Below are positions 15,300 through 22,533 of a DNA stretch of 64,000 nucleotides, piece by piece. The stretch's first letter is position 1; each line of letters begins with the position of its first letter. This DNA is from a virus. A program made the translations under genes and the position numbers. A model generated the notes under the pieces. That model saw nothing but the letters and a program-made list of their open reading frames with translations. It searched no databases and had not been told where the DNA came from. The DNA is taken from the IMG/VR virus record IMGVR_UViG_3300009176_000002, positions 1 through 64,000 of that record; one strand, written 5' to 3'.

Positions 15300-16047
15300 C
15301 GCTGCCCTCCGCGGGGGAGACGTCGATCGTGGGGGGCTGGGGCGCCGAGGCGCGGCGTCGCCCGGGCGAGAACAGCAGGTCGCCCACCACCTGCTGGAGC
15401 TGTTCGAGGCTGCCGCTCTGCAGCGTGGTGGCAGCGGCACCGGTCCCAGCCGCGATCGCGTTCTGCTGCACCATCACCCCGGCGCGATGCTCGATCAGCC
15501 GGCCGAGTTCGAGCGCCAGCTTCTGCCGCGGGAGTTCGGGCTCGGTCTCGACCTTGCCGGTGCCGGCGCACTGGGGGCAAGGCGCGGTGTCGGGGACCGC
15601 CTGGCCGTTGCAGCGCGGGCAGATCGCGGTGCCCGGCAGCGCCCGCGCCATGACGTCCTCGACGATCGGCACCAGCTTCTCGGTGATCTTGTGCGCGGCC
15701 TCGATGTGGGCCTGGGCGAAGAGCGCGCGCTTGTAGGTGGCGAAGAGTTCCGCGACGGTGATGCCGGCGTAGGCGCAGATGCGGCGCAGGCTCCAGCTGC
15801 TATAGGTGTCGTCGAGCAGGCAGTTGACGACCTTGTCGCTGCTGCTGTCGGTGTCGCAGATGGCCAGCACGGCCAGGAGCTTCTCCCGCCCGCCGACCGC
15901 TTTCACAAAGGTCTCGATGGCGTCGCCGTTGAGCGTCAGCTCCGCGGTGGTGAGGATGGTCGGGGCGCGTGGCCCGGCCGGGAGGCGCACCGCAGGCGCC
16001 GGCTTGGCGGGGCGATCGTCGGGGTTGGGCAACATGCGGATCGCCAT
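15280..16047 (-). CDS. terS: Terminase small subunit-like protein with a DnaJ-type zinc module
   Basis: Start chosen at ATG 16047, which shares one base with the upstream stop; 255 residues. The helical centre (AVLAICDTDSSSDKVVNCLL, RRICAYAGITVAELFATYKR) looks like an HTH with an oligomerisation helix. A double CxxC zinc module follows (CPRCNGQAVPDTAPCPQCAG), as found in small-terminase-like proteins of several phages, then a long helix (LALELGRLIEHRAGVMVQQN). It would recognise the packaging site and recruit the large subunit. It lies upstream of the large terminase in the same operon. Confidence 0.7.
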   Translation of the reverse strand: MAIRMLPNPDDRPAKPAPAVRLPAGPRAPTILTTAELTLNGDAIETFVKAVGGREKLLAVLAICDTDSSSDKVVNCLLDDTYSSWSLRRICAYAGITVAELFATYKRALFAQAHIEAAHKITEKLVPIVEDVMARALPGTAICPRCNGQAVPDTAPCPQCAGTGKVETEPELPRQKLALELGRLIEHRAGVMVQQNAIAAGTGAAATTLQSGSLEQLQQVVGDLLFSPGRRRASAPQPPTIDVSPAEGSDAAPGD

Positions 16048-16253
16048 CAGTCCAGCCGCCGAATCACGCGATAGCCGAGGACCTCGCCGGCGATCAGCCC
16101 GGGCATCGTCGCGGCGACCGCGCGCCGGGGCACCTCGATGGGCGGCTGCGGCCGCAGGAAGCGCGCGACTTCCTGGCGATCGAGCGCAGGCACAGCCGGT
16201 GGATTGACACTGCCGCCCACGCGCGAGTCGCGCCGCACCCGTCGCGCGCTCAT
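16047..16253 (-). CDS. 68-residue basic protein at the head of the late operon
   Basis: ATG at 16253 overlaps the upstream stop by four bases (ATGA) and its own stop is TGATG-coupled to the terminase small-subunit gene. Residues are basic and Pro-rich at the N-terminus (MSARRVRRDSRVGGSVNPPA) with a short hydrophobic C-terminal stretch (PGLIAGEVLGYRVIRRLD). No known motif. Tight coupling suggests it is translated with the packaging genes. Confidence 0.55.
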   Translation of the reverse strand: MSARRVRRDSRVGGSVNPPAVPALDRQEVARFLRPQPPIEVPRRAVAATMPGLIAGEVLGYRVIRRLD

Positions 16254-16618
16254 CGCCGCGCCTCCGCCAACCGCGCCAGTTCGCCTTCACGCGCGGCGAG
16301 GCGCTCGCCCAGGTCGCGGGTGCGCTCATCCCCGAGGTAGATCAGGATCTCGTCCTCGTCGGGGGTGTGGCCGGTCGCCGCCTGGCTGCGCGCGATGAAG
16401 GACTCGGCCAGCTCCACGTCGTCGACGTCGATGTGCGAGACGCCGGTGTCCGCGCGGATGGTGGCGCGGTCGCTGTCGGTCACCGCTGCGAGGATCGGCG
16501 CGAAGTGGTCGGCGAGGCGGGTGTGGGCGGTCGCGAGCGCCTCCACCGCGTCGGCGAGGCGGGTGTGCTCGCGCAGAAGCCGCCGGAGGAGCCACGCCGC
16601 TGCGAATCGCTTGAACAT
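16250..16618 (-). CDS. First gene of the late operon: small coiled-coil protein
   Basis: ATG at 16618; 122 residues. N-terminal basic amphipathic stretch MFKRFAAAWLLRRLLREHTR followed by helices DAVEALATAHTRLADHF and a C-terminal charged helix ERLAAREGELARLAEARR. A short acidic segment (ATGHTPDEDEILIYLGDE) lies between them. It is the promoter-proximal gene of the leftward operon, coupled by ATGA to the next gene. No family recognised. Confidence 0.55.
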   Translation of the reverse strand: MFKRFAAAWLLRRLLREHTRLADAVEALATAHTRLADHFAPILAAVTDSDRATIRADTGVSHIDVDDVELAESFIARSQAATGHTPDEDEILIYLGDERTRDLGERLAAREGELARLAEARR

Positions 16619-17156
16619 CAGGGCTGGTAGACACGAGAGCACTGTTCGGCGGGGCTGTCTAGCCCCCCTTGCCTGCCCCGCGCGCGTGCGAGCCCCCCTG
16701 CTTATGCCGGGAAACCGGGGCCGCCGGACACTCGATCGAGGGCTGCACAGGGCATTTCTGTAGAAAGATTCCACAAAAATTATTGCTGATGTCGGGTGCG
16801 GGCTCTGGCCCCACCCCCCCGGGCAGCCTCGCGGACAATGGATGGGCTTTGCTGTTGAGCTAGTAGCTGGTCAGTAGCCTGACATCTCACTTGCGCGCGC
16901 GCTGCTAGCTCACTTACTTTCGCCTAGCTGCGGCGCCGGCCGGCCGGCTAGCTTCGCATCAGCTGGAAATGCCAGCAATACGCCCAGCGTCCGAGAATGT
17001 ATATTATGTTAACCTGTAAGTTGTTGCATACAAACGAGATGCCGGCCGGCGAATAGTCGACAGGGTACAGTGCGCGAGTCTACCAAGGCGCCGGACCTAT
17101 CACCATTAGTCATCATCGGCGCCGACTAGCTTTCGCTTTCCTGACAGAATGCATGT
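16619..17156. promoter_or_regulatory. Intergenic region between divergent late and early units
   Basis: About 0.54 kb with no convincing gene. It holds a GC hairpin near the late genes (GGGGCT-AGAC-AGCCCC around 16653-16668), an AT-rich island (about 16765-16795), and a second AT-rich island (about 16995-17035, with TATATTATGTTAACC) in otherwise GC-rich DNA. Several GGCCGGC palindromes (about 16936-16950 and 17042) and a GCTGG-AAATG-CCAGC stem near 16970 are present. The leftward late promoter must lie here, but I cannot point to clear boxes. The AT islands would also suit a replication origin, although no iteron set is seen. Confidence 0.5.
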
Positions 17157-17185
17157 TTGACAGTTGGCAGACCGATTGCTAGGCT
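17157..17185 (+). promoter_or_regulatory. Early sigma70-type promoter
   Basis: TTGACA (17157-17162), a 17-base spacer, then TAGGCT (17180-17185) with an extended TGC before it. It is the best sigma70 match in the window. Transcription would begin near 17192, 43 bases before the ATG of the DUF932-like gene, so the apparent in-frame TTG start at 17157 is really the -35 box. Confidence 0.7.
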
Positions 17186-17234
17186 ACTTGTGGCAGTCGG
17201 CATACAGCCGGCGCCTAGTGAGGTAGCAGCAAAC

Positions 17235-18332
17235 ATGAACATCTCAGCAGCACAAACCGAGTACTACCGCCGGCCGGCAGATGAGCGATACGCGTCGCCT
17301 GAATCGCTCGTGCAGTTCTCGCAAGCGCGCAAGGCAGCCTGTCGCGAAGTGAGCTATAACGCGAAAGACCTGCGGATTCTCCCGATCGCTGATAACGGGA
17401 CGATCGGACGCGTCCAGCTGGCCAGTCCTAAAGGGGTCGCGGAGTTGACGCCGTGGAGCCATGGCCAGCTTTGCCGCATGGTCGGAGCGCCGGCCGCGTA
17501 TATCCGATCGCTTCCCGCCACGGTAGCAGCTGACGCGTTGAACTACGGCCTACGGACCACAGCGGCCGGCAGTACCGCCGTGATTCTCGGCCAGCTGGGC
17601 GACGCGGGCGTCACAGCGCGCGCGATTACCTCCGAGAGTTACGGCCGGCTGTACGATGCCGATCTGCTGGCGCCGATCGTCAACACGTTAGGGCAGCATG
17701 GGTGGACCACACCGCCCACATGGGACGGTACGCCAGGTGGCGCGTACGCGTCCGATCGTGACTCATTCTTGTTGCTCTGCAAGGGTGGCTCAATCGTCAA
17801 CGATCCTAGCGTCCGATCGGGTAATGGCCAGATGTACCGCGCGCTGATGGTACGGAACAGTGAAGTGGGCGCCGCGGCCGCCGTGATTCAGCGCGTACTT
17901 TACCAGTTTGTCTGTGGCAATCACATGTTATGGGGGGCGATTATCGACAAGACCTATCGCCGTCGGCATGTGGGCTCTAAGGTCCTGCGGGACGTGTTGC
18001 GCGAAGTAGGCACGATCGCTCGCACGTGGATCGATCGCCCGGCTAGCGCGGATGAAACCATCATCCGGCATTTACTCGACACGGAAGTAGCGCATACGCG
18101 GGAAGCCTGTATTGATGAACTCATGGCCATGGGCGCCACGCGCGTACAGGCGACGGAAGCGTACGCCACGTGTGAACAGAGCTTTGACGCTAGCCCGCGA
18201 TCGTTCTGGGGTCTCTCGCAAGGGTTGACGCGATCGTCGCAAACGGCCGGCTATCAGGATCAGCGACTGGAAATGGATCAGCTTGCCGCGGCTTTGCTGC
18301 GCAAGGGTACGCGCTCGCTCGTGGCAGCCTAG
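17235..18332 (+). CDS. DUF932-like phage/plasmid protein
   Basis: ATG at 17235, 365 residues, first gene after the strong promoter. Segments RVQLASPKGVAELTPWSHGQ, RAITSESYGRLYDADLL and GGAYASDRDSFLLLCKGGS, then YRALMVRNSEVGAAAAVIQR and FVCGNHMLWG, match the order of the DUF932 (phage/plasmid-like TIGR03299) family: an RxxxS-Y region, a D-R-D segment, and the N-S-E-G then C-x-N-x-x-x-W signature. Members occur in phages, plasmids and anti-restriction loci; the molecular role is unsettled. CGATCG is unusually frequent in this gene. The family call is fairly firm, the function open. Confidence 0.75.
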   Translation: MNISAAQTEYYRRPADERYASPESLVQFSQARKAACREVSYNAKDLRILPIADNGTIGRVQLASPKGVAELTPWSHGQLCRMVGAPAAYIRSLPATVAADALNYGLRTTAAGSTAVILGQLGDAGVTARAITSESYGRLYDADLLAPIVNTLGQHGWTTPPTWDGTPGGAYASDRDSFLLLCKGGSIVNDPSVRSGNGQMYRALMVRNSEVGAAAAVIQRVLYQFVCGNHMLWGAIIDKTYRRRHVGSKVLRDVLREVGTIARTWIDRPASADETIIRHLLDTEVAHTREACIDELMAMGATRVQATEAYATCEQSFDASPRSFWGLSQGLTRSSQTAGYQDQRLEMDQLAAALLRKGTRSLVAA

Positions 18333-18350
18333 ATCGTCGTTTGAGCTTAG

Positions 18351-18381
18351 GGTACGGGCTAGCTGCTGGCCAGTCCGTACC
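18351..18381 (+). terminator. Stem-loop between early genes
   Basis: GGTACGG (18351-18357) pairs with CCGTACC (18375-18381) around a 17-base loop. It follows the stop of the DUF932-like gene by 19 bases and precedes the next start by 40. No T-run follows, so it may be an attenuator or RNA-stability element rather than a terminator. It is the first of four hairpins in this module. Confidence 0.45.
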
Positions 18382-18420
18382 ACTAGCCGAAACTACGGAC
18401 TAGAGGAGACAGAGCCGATC

Positions 18421-19023
18421 ATGATGACCACACCGACTACACCGCCCATTCAGCCCGCTGAATCCTGCGGGCGGCACTTCCCGATCGCGTGCCCTACAGG
18501 CTGCCCGATCAAGGGCGATCGCTTCTCGCGGCGCCAGCTGGATGCACAAGCCGCGGCGTATCCGCGCTTGCCAGAGCTGGCACCACGTGGCAGCGACGAA
18601 ACCGCGGAAGACTACGGCCTTAGAGCGTTCGCGTTCGTGACTGCGCACAACGTGACAGCCACCGTTCCGACGGACGCGTTAGAGCTGGCAGCGCACACCT
18701 ACAGGATCGTGATTGTGAATCGCGACCTACTGCCAGCGACGATCGATCGCCTGGCAGCTGTCGACACGGCGATCGCGCAAGCGCTTCGCTGGCGCGCTGC
18801 TGAGGACAGGACAGCCGGCGCCGTGACGCCGATCGTCGTGGCTGCTGGCGCCGGACGGGATAAGCCTAACGCTGGCCCCATGGCCCCACTCAGCCCGGCG
18901 CCGATCGTCCCTCCGCCCATGCCGTCGGCTGTCGTGCCGTCGGACTGGACAGCGCCGATCGTGGCTGTGCAGTACAAGCCCGTTCCGACCGTTTGCGACA
19001 ACAAGCTAGCGTTTAACTTCTAG
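18421..19023 (+). CDS. Early-region hypothetical protein (200 residues)
   Basis: ATGATG at 18421 preceded by GAGGAG. The N-terminal part holds Cys residues (ESCGRHFPIACPTGCPIK), which may bind metal. The centre has LELAAHTYRIVIVNRDLLPA and IDRLAAVDTAIAQALRWRAA, helical and probably folded. The last 60 residues are Pro/Ala-rich and disordered (APIVPPPMPSAVVPSD) with a short basic end. No family recognised. Together with its neighbours it is rich in CGATCG words. Confidence 0.6.
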   Translation: MMTTPTTPPIQPAESCGRHFPIACPTGCPIKGDRFSRRQLDAQAAAYPRLPELAPRGSDETAEDYGLRAFAFVTAHNVTATVPTDALELAAHTYRIVIVNRDLLPATIDRLAAVDTAIAQALRWRAAEDRTAGAVTPIVVAAGAGRDKPNAGPMAPLSPAPIVPPPMPSAVVPSDWTAPIVAVQYKPVPTVCDNKLAFNF

Positions 19024-19042
19024 CCCGCTGGCGCGCTGCAGC

Positions 19043-19075
19043 TTGCAGCCGGGAGAGTGACTCTCCCGGCTGCAA
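19043..19075 (+). terminator. Strong perfect 15-bp stem-loop
   Basis: Bases 19043-19057 pair perfectly with 19061-19075 around the loop TGA; the stem begins TTGCAGCCGGGAGAG. It is the most stable hairpin I see in the window. No T-run follows, so either a rho-independent-like stop with weak tail or a processing/attenuation element. It precedes the leader repeat GAGCGATTCAGCTCTAA at 19080-19096. Confidence 0.55.
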
Positions 19076-19079
19076 TCTA

Positions 19080-19096
19080 GAGCGATTCAGCTCTAA
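19080..19096 (+). repeat. Leader repeat GAGCGATTCAGCTCTAA, copy 1
   Basis: This 17-base sequence, including a small GAGC-GATTCA-GCTC hairpin, recurs exactly at 19878-19894. In each case it lies 15 to 18 bases before the ATG of the next gene and follows a hairpin. It may be a shared translational control element. Confidence 0.6.
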
Positions 19097-19114
19097 CTGA
19101 GAGGTAGCCACGAT

Positions 19115-19810
19115 ATGAGCAAGAGCAAGACGACCAAGAATCCAGTACGCCTGGGACTGTACGTCACCGAGAAGAGAGACGGCGATTACTACCATGTACG
19201 CGCCACGGTAGTCACGATCGGGTTGAATCGCTGGGAGATGCGATCGATCGATGAGGGGCGGAGCGACTATGCGCGTACGGTTAGCCCGTCGAAGATCCGA
19301 AATGCCGGGGATGAGCTGTACGACGGGCTTTGGCTTGACGGGCTGCAGGTGAACTCGCAGGGGAATAACCGCGATGAGCCACGCAACCTATACGGATTCG
19401 ACGTGACCTATCGTGACGTCTTCAGTATCGATCGGCGCCGGGCGGAACATATGGCGAAGACGCTAGCCACTGTGGAAAAGCGCATGGATCGGGTGTACGC
19501 GCAGTTTGGCAGCGCTGCCACGATCGGCGCGTACGTGGCGCGCGTGGCCCATGCGATCGGGGCGGATGCGATCGTTGTCCTGCGGGGTAAGTCTCTGGGA
19601 TGGAGTTACGACGAAAGCGACAATCGCATCATGACGATCGCCGACGGGATTTACCACGTCGACGGGTTGGCGCGCGCGTGGGTACAGGAGAGAGAGCTAG
19701 CCGCGGCAGAGCGAGAACAGCAGCGCGCGCGCGAGCAAGCGGCGCGCGAGCAAGCGACTAGCGCGCAAGACGCCAGCGCGCAAGTCGACGTCGACGCAGA
19801 AGCGAGCTAG
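19115..19810 (+). CDS. Early-region hypothetical protein with coiled-coil C-terminus
   Basis: ATG at 19115 after GAGAGGTAG; 231 residues. An N-terminal mixed region (VRLGLYVTEKRDGDYYHVRA, NRWEMRSIDEGRSDYARTVS) leads to helices (RRAEHMAKTLATVEKRMDRV) and a further compact part (HAIGADAIVVLRGKSLGWSY). The final 45 residues are a Glu/Arg/Gln/Ala coiled coil (AAAEREQQRAREQAAREQAT). The pattern with aromatic DYY, WEM and FDVTYRDVFS suggests a folded enzyme-like or binding domain, but no family is recognised. Confidence 0.6.
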   Translation: MSKSKTTKNPVRLGLYVTEKRDGDYYHVRATVVTIGLNRWEMRSIDEGRSDYARTVSPSKIRNAGDELYDGLWLDGLQVNSQGNNRDEPRNLYGFDVTYRDVFSIDRRRAEHMAKTLATVEKRMDRVYAQFGSAATIGAYVARVAHAIGADAIVVLRGKSLGWSYDESDNRIMTIADGIYHVDGLARAWVQERELAAAEREQQRAREQAAREQATSAQDASAQVDVDAEAS

Positions 19811-19894
19811 GCGCCAGCTGGCGCGCTGCGGGTTAGCCTGGAGCGTCCGACGATCGGGGCGGTGCCAGGCTAACGCGGAGCGATTCAGCTCTAA
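19811..19894 (+). repeat. Second hairpin-plus-leader cassette
   Basis: It starts with a 14-bp perfect palindrome GCGCCAGCTGGCGC (19811-19824), continues with the GCTGGCGCGCTGC word also found at 19025-19037, then a 10-bp stem (19832-19841 with 19865-19874, 23-base loop), and ends with the leader repeat GAGCGATTCAGCTCTAA at 19878-19894. The order parallels the gap at 19024-19114, so the whole intergenic unit looks duplicated. Confidence 0.55.
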
Positions 19895-19909
19895 GGGAGG
19901 GTTAGTAGG

Positions 19910-20146
19910 ATGTTTGAGGACACGCGACGATTCGGGAAACTGCCAACTAGGCGAGCGCTGGCCATGCGGGCGAAGGTCATCGACAAGCAGATTGAAGCGG
20001 CGTACTACCGCCTGGCGGCCGGCAAGCAGATCAACGTGATGGATATCGGCAAGGTCTATGCGGCCGGCCGGCGCGCTGCGGAAACTGGTACGGATGTCGA
20101 GGCCGCGGTAGCGGGCCAGATCGCGGAGCTGTGCACCAATGGCTAA
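19910..20146 (+). CDS. Small helical protein (78 residues)
   Basis: ATG at 19910 after GGGAGGGTTAGTAGG. Mostly helical and basic at the N-terminus (MFEDTRRFGKLPTRRALAMR, KVIDKQIEAAYYRLAAGKQI), then VMDIGKVYAAGRRAAETG and an acidic end. Overlaps the next start by eight bases. No family recognised. Confidence 0.6.
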   Translation: MFEDTRRFGKLPTRRALAMRAKVIDKQIEAAYYRLAAGKQINVMDIGKVYAAGRRAAETGTDVEAAVAGQIAELCTNG

Positions 20147-20405
20147 GACCACCACAACGATCAAGTACTGGAAAGTGCGCGTGTACGTGGGGCCGGTGCA
20201 CGTGGCGCACTACGCGGCAACCGCACGAGCGGCCGGGCTGACCGAGGTACTCGCCGGCACGGAGCACGTCTGGGCGGTAGCAGCCGGGCCAGACCTGCAA
20301 ACCGAAACCGATCGGCTAGTCTTCCGGCAGCGCGTCGCGGACCTGGTGTACGGGGCCAGCATGGCGGCCGGCTGGCGCGATGTCGAGCTGTTCTCGGCAC
20401 GGTAG
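20139..20405 (+). CDS. Small alpha/beta protein (88 residues)
   Basis: ATG at 20139 inside the end of the previous gene. Beta strand YWKVRVYVGPVHVAHYAAT, then a helix and strand (LTEVLAGTEHVWAVAAGPD) and a helix with FRQRVADLVYGASMAAGW. A compact globular pattern with no Cys. No family recognised; last gene of the CGATCG-rich module. Confidence 0.6.
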   Translation: MAKTTTTIKYWKVRVYVGPVHVAHYAATARAAGLTEVLAGTEHVWAVAAGPDLQTETDRLVFRQRVADLVYGASMAAGWRDVELFSAR

Positions 20406-20428
20406 CAAGCGGCGCGCGCGTACGACTC

Positions 20429-20463
20429 GGCCGGCTGCTTGCGTACCAGTGCGGCAGCCGGCC
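20429..20463 (+). terminator. Stem-loop with a 10-bp GGCCGGCTGC stem
   Basis: GGCCGGCTGC (20429-20438) pairs with GCAGCCGGCC (20454-20463) around 15 bases. A nested GCAAGC/GCTTGC pair surrounds part of it. No T-run follows. Fourth hairpin of the 17-20.5 kb module. Confidence 0.5.
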
Positions 20464-20526
20464 GGGAGCGATGACGGCAACGACAACGACAACGGCAATC
20501 ACGCCAACGACAGGAGTAGCAGCATC

Positions 20527-20970
20527 ATGTACGAACAGCAGCGACAGCAGCAGCCACAGCCGGCACAGCCCGACGTCTACGCGGTGCCTGGGCGATCGTC
20601 CATCATCGACACGATCAATCCGTCGACGGGGCGGACGGCGATCTGCGGGCATACCGAGGCGGAGGTACGCGCGCGCGAGCCGCGAGCGGTGCGGATGACC
20701 TATGCCGACTGGCAAGCCGCGGCGGTGGCGCGCCAGCAGGGGCCGATCGTCTGGGAAGCGACCACACGCGAGCAGTACCACGAGATGTTAGAGATTCTCC
20801 CGCCGGCCGTGTGGATCGGCGGCGCCTTCATGGTCGGCGAGCCCATGGATCACTGCTTCGCGACGGGCCGGCCACGGTTCAGCGCGTACTGGCAGCGCAG
20901 CGGGGGCGAGTACGTGACGGCCAGTCGACCGTTGACGGTGGCGGAGTTCAAGAAGGAGATTGGCCGATGA
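20527..20970 (+). CDS. Hypothetical protein, possibly DUF1419-like
   Basis: ATG at 20527 after AGGAGTAGCAGC; 147 residues. After a Gln-rich start (YEQQRQQQPQPAQP), the C-terminal half reads YHEMLEILPPAVWIGGAFMV, GEPMDHCFATGRPRFSAYW and YVTASRPLTVAEFKKEIGR. This strongly patterned M-L-E-x-L-P-P then G-x-F-x-V-G-E-P order resembles small plasmid/phage proteins of the DUF1419 type, whose biochemical role is unknown. The family link is from memory and tentative. First gene of the accessory small-gene array. Confidence 0.55.
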   Translation: MYEQQRQQQPQPAQPDVYAVPGRSSIIDTINPSTGRTAICGHTEAEVRAREPRAVRMTYADWQAAAVARQQGPIVWEATTREQYHEMLEILPPAVWIGGAFMVGEPMDHCFATGRPRFSAYWQRSGGEYVTASRPLTVAEFKKEIGR

Positions 20971-21170
20971 GCCGCTACCAGATCCTCTGGGACAACGGCC
21001 ACGCGAGCGGCACGCTGGCGGGCATCTACACCAACCGGCGCACGGCAGAGCGCGAGGCGCGCGCGTGGAAACGCGACATGGTGGCGATCGATGAGAATCC
21101 GCGCGAGGCGCGCGAGGCGTACTCGTGGGAAGTGATCGAGGCGGATGACAAGGAAGGGGCGACGTCATGA
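20967..21170 (+). CDS. Small hypothetical protein (67 residues)
   Basis: ATGA overlap with the previous stop. Sequence MSRYQILWDNGHASGTLAGI then YTNRRTAEREARAWKRDMVA suggests two strands and a charged helix, an RRM-sized minimal alpha/beta protein. No Cys, no membrane segment. Coupled to the next gene by another ATGA. Confidence 0.6.
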   Translation: MSRYQILWDNGHASGTLAGIYTNRRTAEREARAWKRDMVAIDENPREAREAYSWEVIEADDKEGATS

Positions 21171-21481
21171 GCCCACGGATGACCGACACGATCGCGCGGG
21201 CAGCAGCGACCGACGCGGGCAACCGCGCCATGCGGGCGGGCGGGCGTACCGCCTGGAGCGTCGACGATTACGACGCGGCAGCGGCGGAGTACCAGCGGCT
21301 GGCGCAGCTGCGCGAGCGTGAGGAAGCAGACGACAAGGACGCGGTACGGCAGACGGTCTGCCGCTACTGCGACCTGGAGATTGAAGGCTGCCCAAACCGC
21401 AAGCGGCCGGACTGGCGCGATCGGGGCAACAACACGCACTGCCCGACGGGGCGGCGCAAGCATGCGGCGGTGGCGGAGTAG
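21167..21481 (+). CDS. Small zinc-binding protein (104 residues)
   Basis: N-terminal helix-rich half (MTDTIARAAATDAGNRAMRA, DYDAAAAEYQRLAQLREREE) then a metal-binding half: VCRYCDLEIEGCPNRKRPDW, with DRGNNTHCPTGRRKH completing a C-x2-C...C...H-C set. This layout recurs in small treble-clef-like proteins that recognise short labels or nucleic acids. No specific function assigned. Confidence 0.6.
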   Translation: MSPRMTDTIARAAATDAGNRAMRAGGRTAWSVDDYDAAAAEYQRLAQLREREEADDKDAVRQTVCRYCDLEIEGCPNRKRPDWRDRGNNTHCPTGRRKHAAVAE

Positions 21482-21491
21482 ACAGCAGCGG

Positions 21492-21513
21492 TATGATGAC
21501 ACAGTGTGATATA
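21492..21513 (+). promoter_or_regulatory. Operator-like dyad upstream of the 21548 gene
   Basis: The sequence GATGAC (21495-21500), five bases, GTGAT (21506-21510) has the same geometry and near-identical bases to the sites flanking the repressor (29830-29849). A TATGAT box (21492-21497) overlaps it. It lies in the only real gap of this part of the array, so it may start a separately controlled transcript. Confidence 0.5.
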
Positions 21514-21547
21514 GGCGCATGACGCGCCGGAAGGAAGCGGTAGGCAT

Positions 21548-21853
21548 ATGCAGCGACAGCTGATCGACAACGGGCGGTGGTTCGACCTGGCGAAGGCGCG
21601 CAAGTTTGAGGAGGATACATTCTGGGACGGGCGGAACCATTGCAGCCGGGCGACGGGTTCGCCGTGGGTGCATGAAGCGCTCTACTGCACGCGGACGGGC
21701 GTGTACGTGGTCAATCGCTGGAGCGGCGAGCAGGGCAGCCGCGAGACCTGGACGCAGGTGGATGCGGCGACGGCGGCGGACTGGTTGACGCGGAACGGGT
21801 ATGAGGCGCCGGACGCCGAGACCGCGCGGGCGCAAGCGGAGGCGGAGGTATGA
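21548..21853 (+). CDS. Small conserved-looking accessory protein (101 residues)
   Basis: ATG at 21548 after GGAAGCGG. Sequence WFDLAKARKFEEDTFWDGRN then HCSRATGSPWVHEALYCTRT and GVYVVNRWSGEQGSRETW shows a strongly patterned alpha/beta protein, ending with DAATAADWLTRNGYEAPD. The pattern with W-D-G-x-N, S-x-x-T-G-S and V-x-x-W-S is familiar from small plasmid and phage proteins, but I cannot name the family. First gene after an operator-like dyad. Confidence 0.6.
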   Translation: MQRQLIDNGRWFDLAKARKFEEDTFWDGRNHCSRATGSPWVHEALYCTRTGVYVVNRWSGEQGSRETWTQVDAATAADWLTRNGYEAPDAETARAQAEAEV

Positions 21854-22092
21854 GCGCCGAGTACATGTTTGGTACGCGACGCGGCAAGACGCCGGCACGC
21901 GAAGCGCAACGACTCGATCGGATCTGCCGCGCTGAGGGCGGCTATGGGTTCACGCAGATCGACGAATCGCACGGCACCGCGCAACCGGATGGCCGCTGGA
22001 TCGGGTGGTTCGCCGGCCCGAATCGGGGCGAGCCGTTCGACGGGCAGCTGGCGGCGCGCGTGCTGGCGCGGGTGAAGGGCGGGACGCCATGA
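21850..22092 (+). CDS. Small hypothetical protein (80 residues)
   Basis: ATGA-coupled to the previous gene. Basic N-terminus (MFGTRRGKTPAREAQRLDRI), then CRAEGGYGFTQIDESHGTAQ and GRWIGWFAGPNRGEPFDGQL; the aromatic GYGF and WIGWF segments suggest two short strands. No known family. Confidence 0.55.
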   Translation: MSAEYMFGTRRGKTPAREAQRLDRICRAEGGYGFTQIDESHGTAQPDGRWIGWFAGPNRGEPFDGQLAARVLARVKGGTP

Positions 22093-22313
22093 CCAACGCC
22101 CAACTGTATCTCGCGCTGGGCGTACCCGTGGTCCTCAACGCCGTGGCGCTGCTCGCCGTCTACGTGCTGCTGACGGGGCAGGTACGCGCGGGCTTCGACG
22201 CGGTGAACACGCGCTTTGACGACATGCGCGAGTTGTGGCGGGCCGAGTTGCGGCGCGTCGAGGAGGTGCTCGACGCCCGGTTGAAACACCTGGAAGAGAC
22301 GAGGCGACCATGA
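22089..22313 (+). CDS. Single-span membrane protein with coiled-coil tail (74 residues)
   Basis: ATGA-coupled start. A hydrophobic segment LYLALGVPVVLNAVALLAVY (residues 5-24) is followed by FDAVNTRFDDMRELWRAELR and RVEEVLDARLKHLEET, a heptad-patterned helix. This plan (N-terminal anchor, soluble coiled coil) is common among small phage membrane proteins near lysis or accessory genes. It could be holin-associated, but no proof is visible. Confidence 0.6.
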   Translation: MTNAQLYLALGVPVVLNAVALLAVYVLLTGQVRAGFDAVNTRFDDMRELWRAELRRVEEVLDARLKHLEETRRP

Positions 22314-22408
22314 GCGAGGGCGAGGTCATCGGGTTGGTGCTGCTCTATCTCGGGGCGTGGTGGCTGAACGCGCTGTGCGAGGACGACCGCAAGGGCGGGC
22401 GGCGCTGA
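22310..22408 (+). CDS. Tiny membrane protein (32 residues)
   Basis: ATGA-coupled. Sequence MSEGEVIGLVLLYLGAWWLN then ALCEDDRKGGRR: one hydrophobic helix with a charged C-terminus, so N-out/C-in orientation is likely. Stop shares one base with the next start. Too small for a family call; the coupling supports it being real. Confidence 0.5.
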   Translation: MSEGEVIGLVLLYLGAWWLNALCEDDRKGGRR

Positions 22409-22533
22409 TGGCGACGACGCTGGACGACGTCGAGCGGCGCGTGCGTACTCTCCTATGGCTTACGGGCCTCCTGCTCGCGCTGACGGGCCTGCTATTCGTC
22501 GGCGTGTTCACGGTCTGGGAGCGTGTGCCATGA
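22408..22533 (+). CDS. Tiny membrane protein (41 residues)
   Basis: TGATG-coupled. A charged N-terminus MATTLDDVERRVR precedes one transmembrane segment TLLWLTGLLLALTGLLFVGV and ends VWERVP. Third consecutive membrane protein in this array; together they could form a lysis or superinfection-exclusion set. Function unknown. Confidence 0.5.
   Translation: MATTLDDVERRVRTLLWLTGLLLALTGLLFVGVFTVWERVP

Noticed and set aside
17157-17234. Extending the DUF932-like gene upstream to a TTG at 17157
   Set aside because: That TTG is the first half of a TTGACA -35 box; the ATG at 17235 lies downstream of the predicted transcript start.
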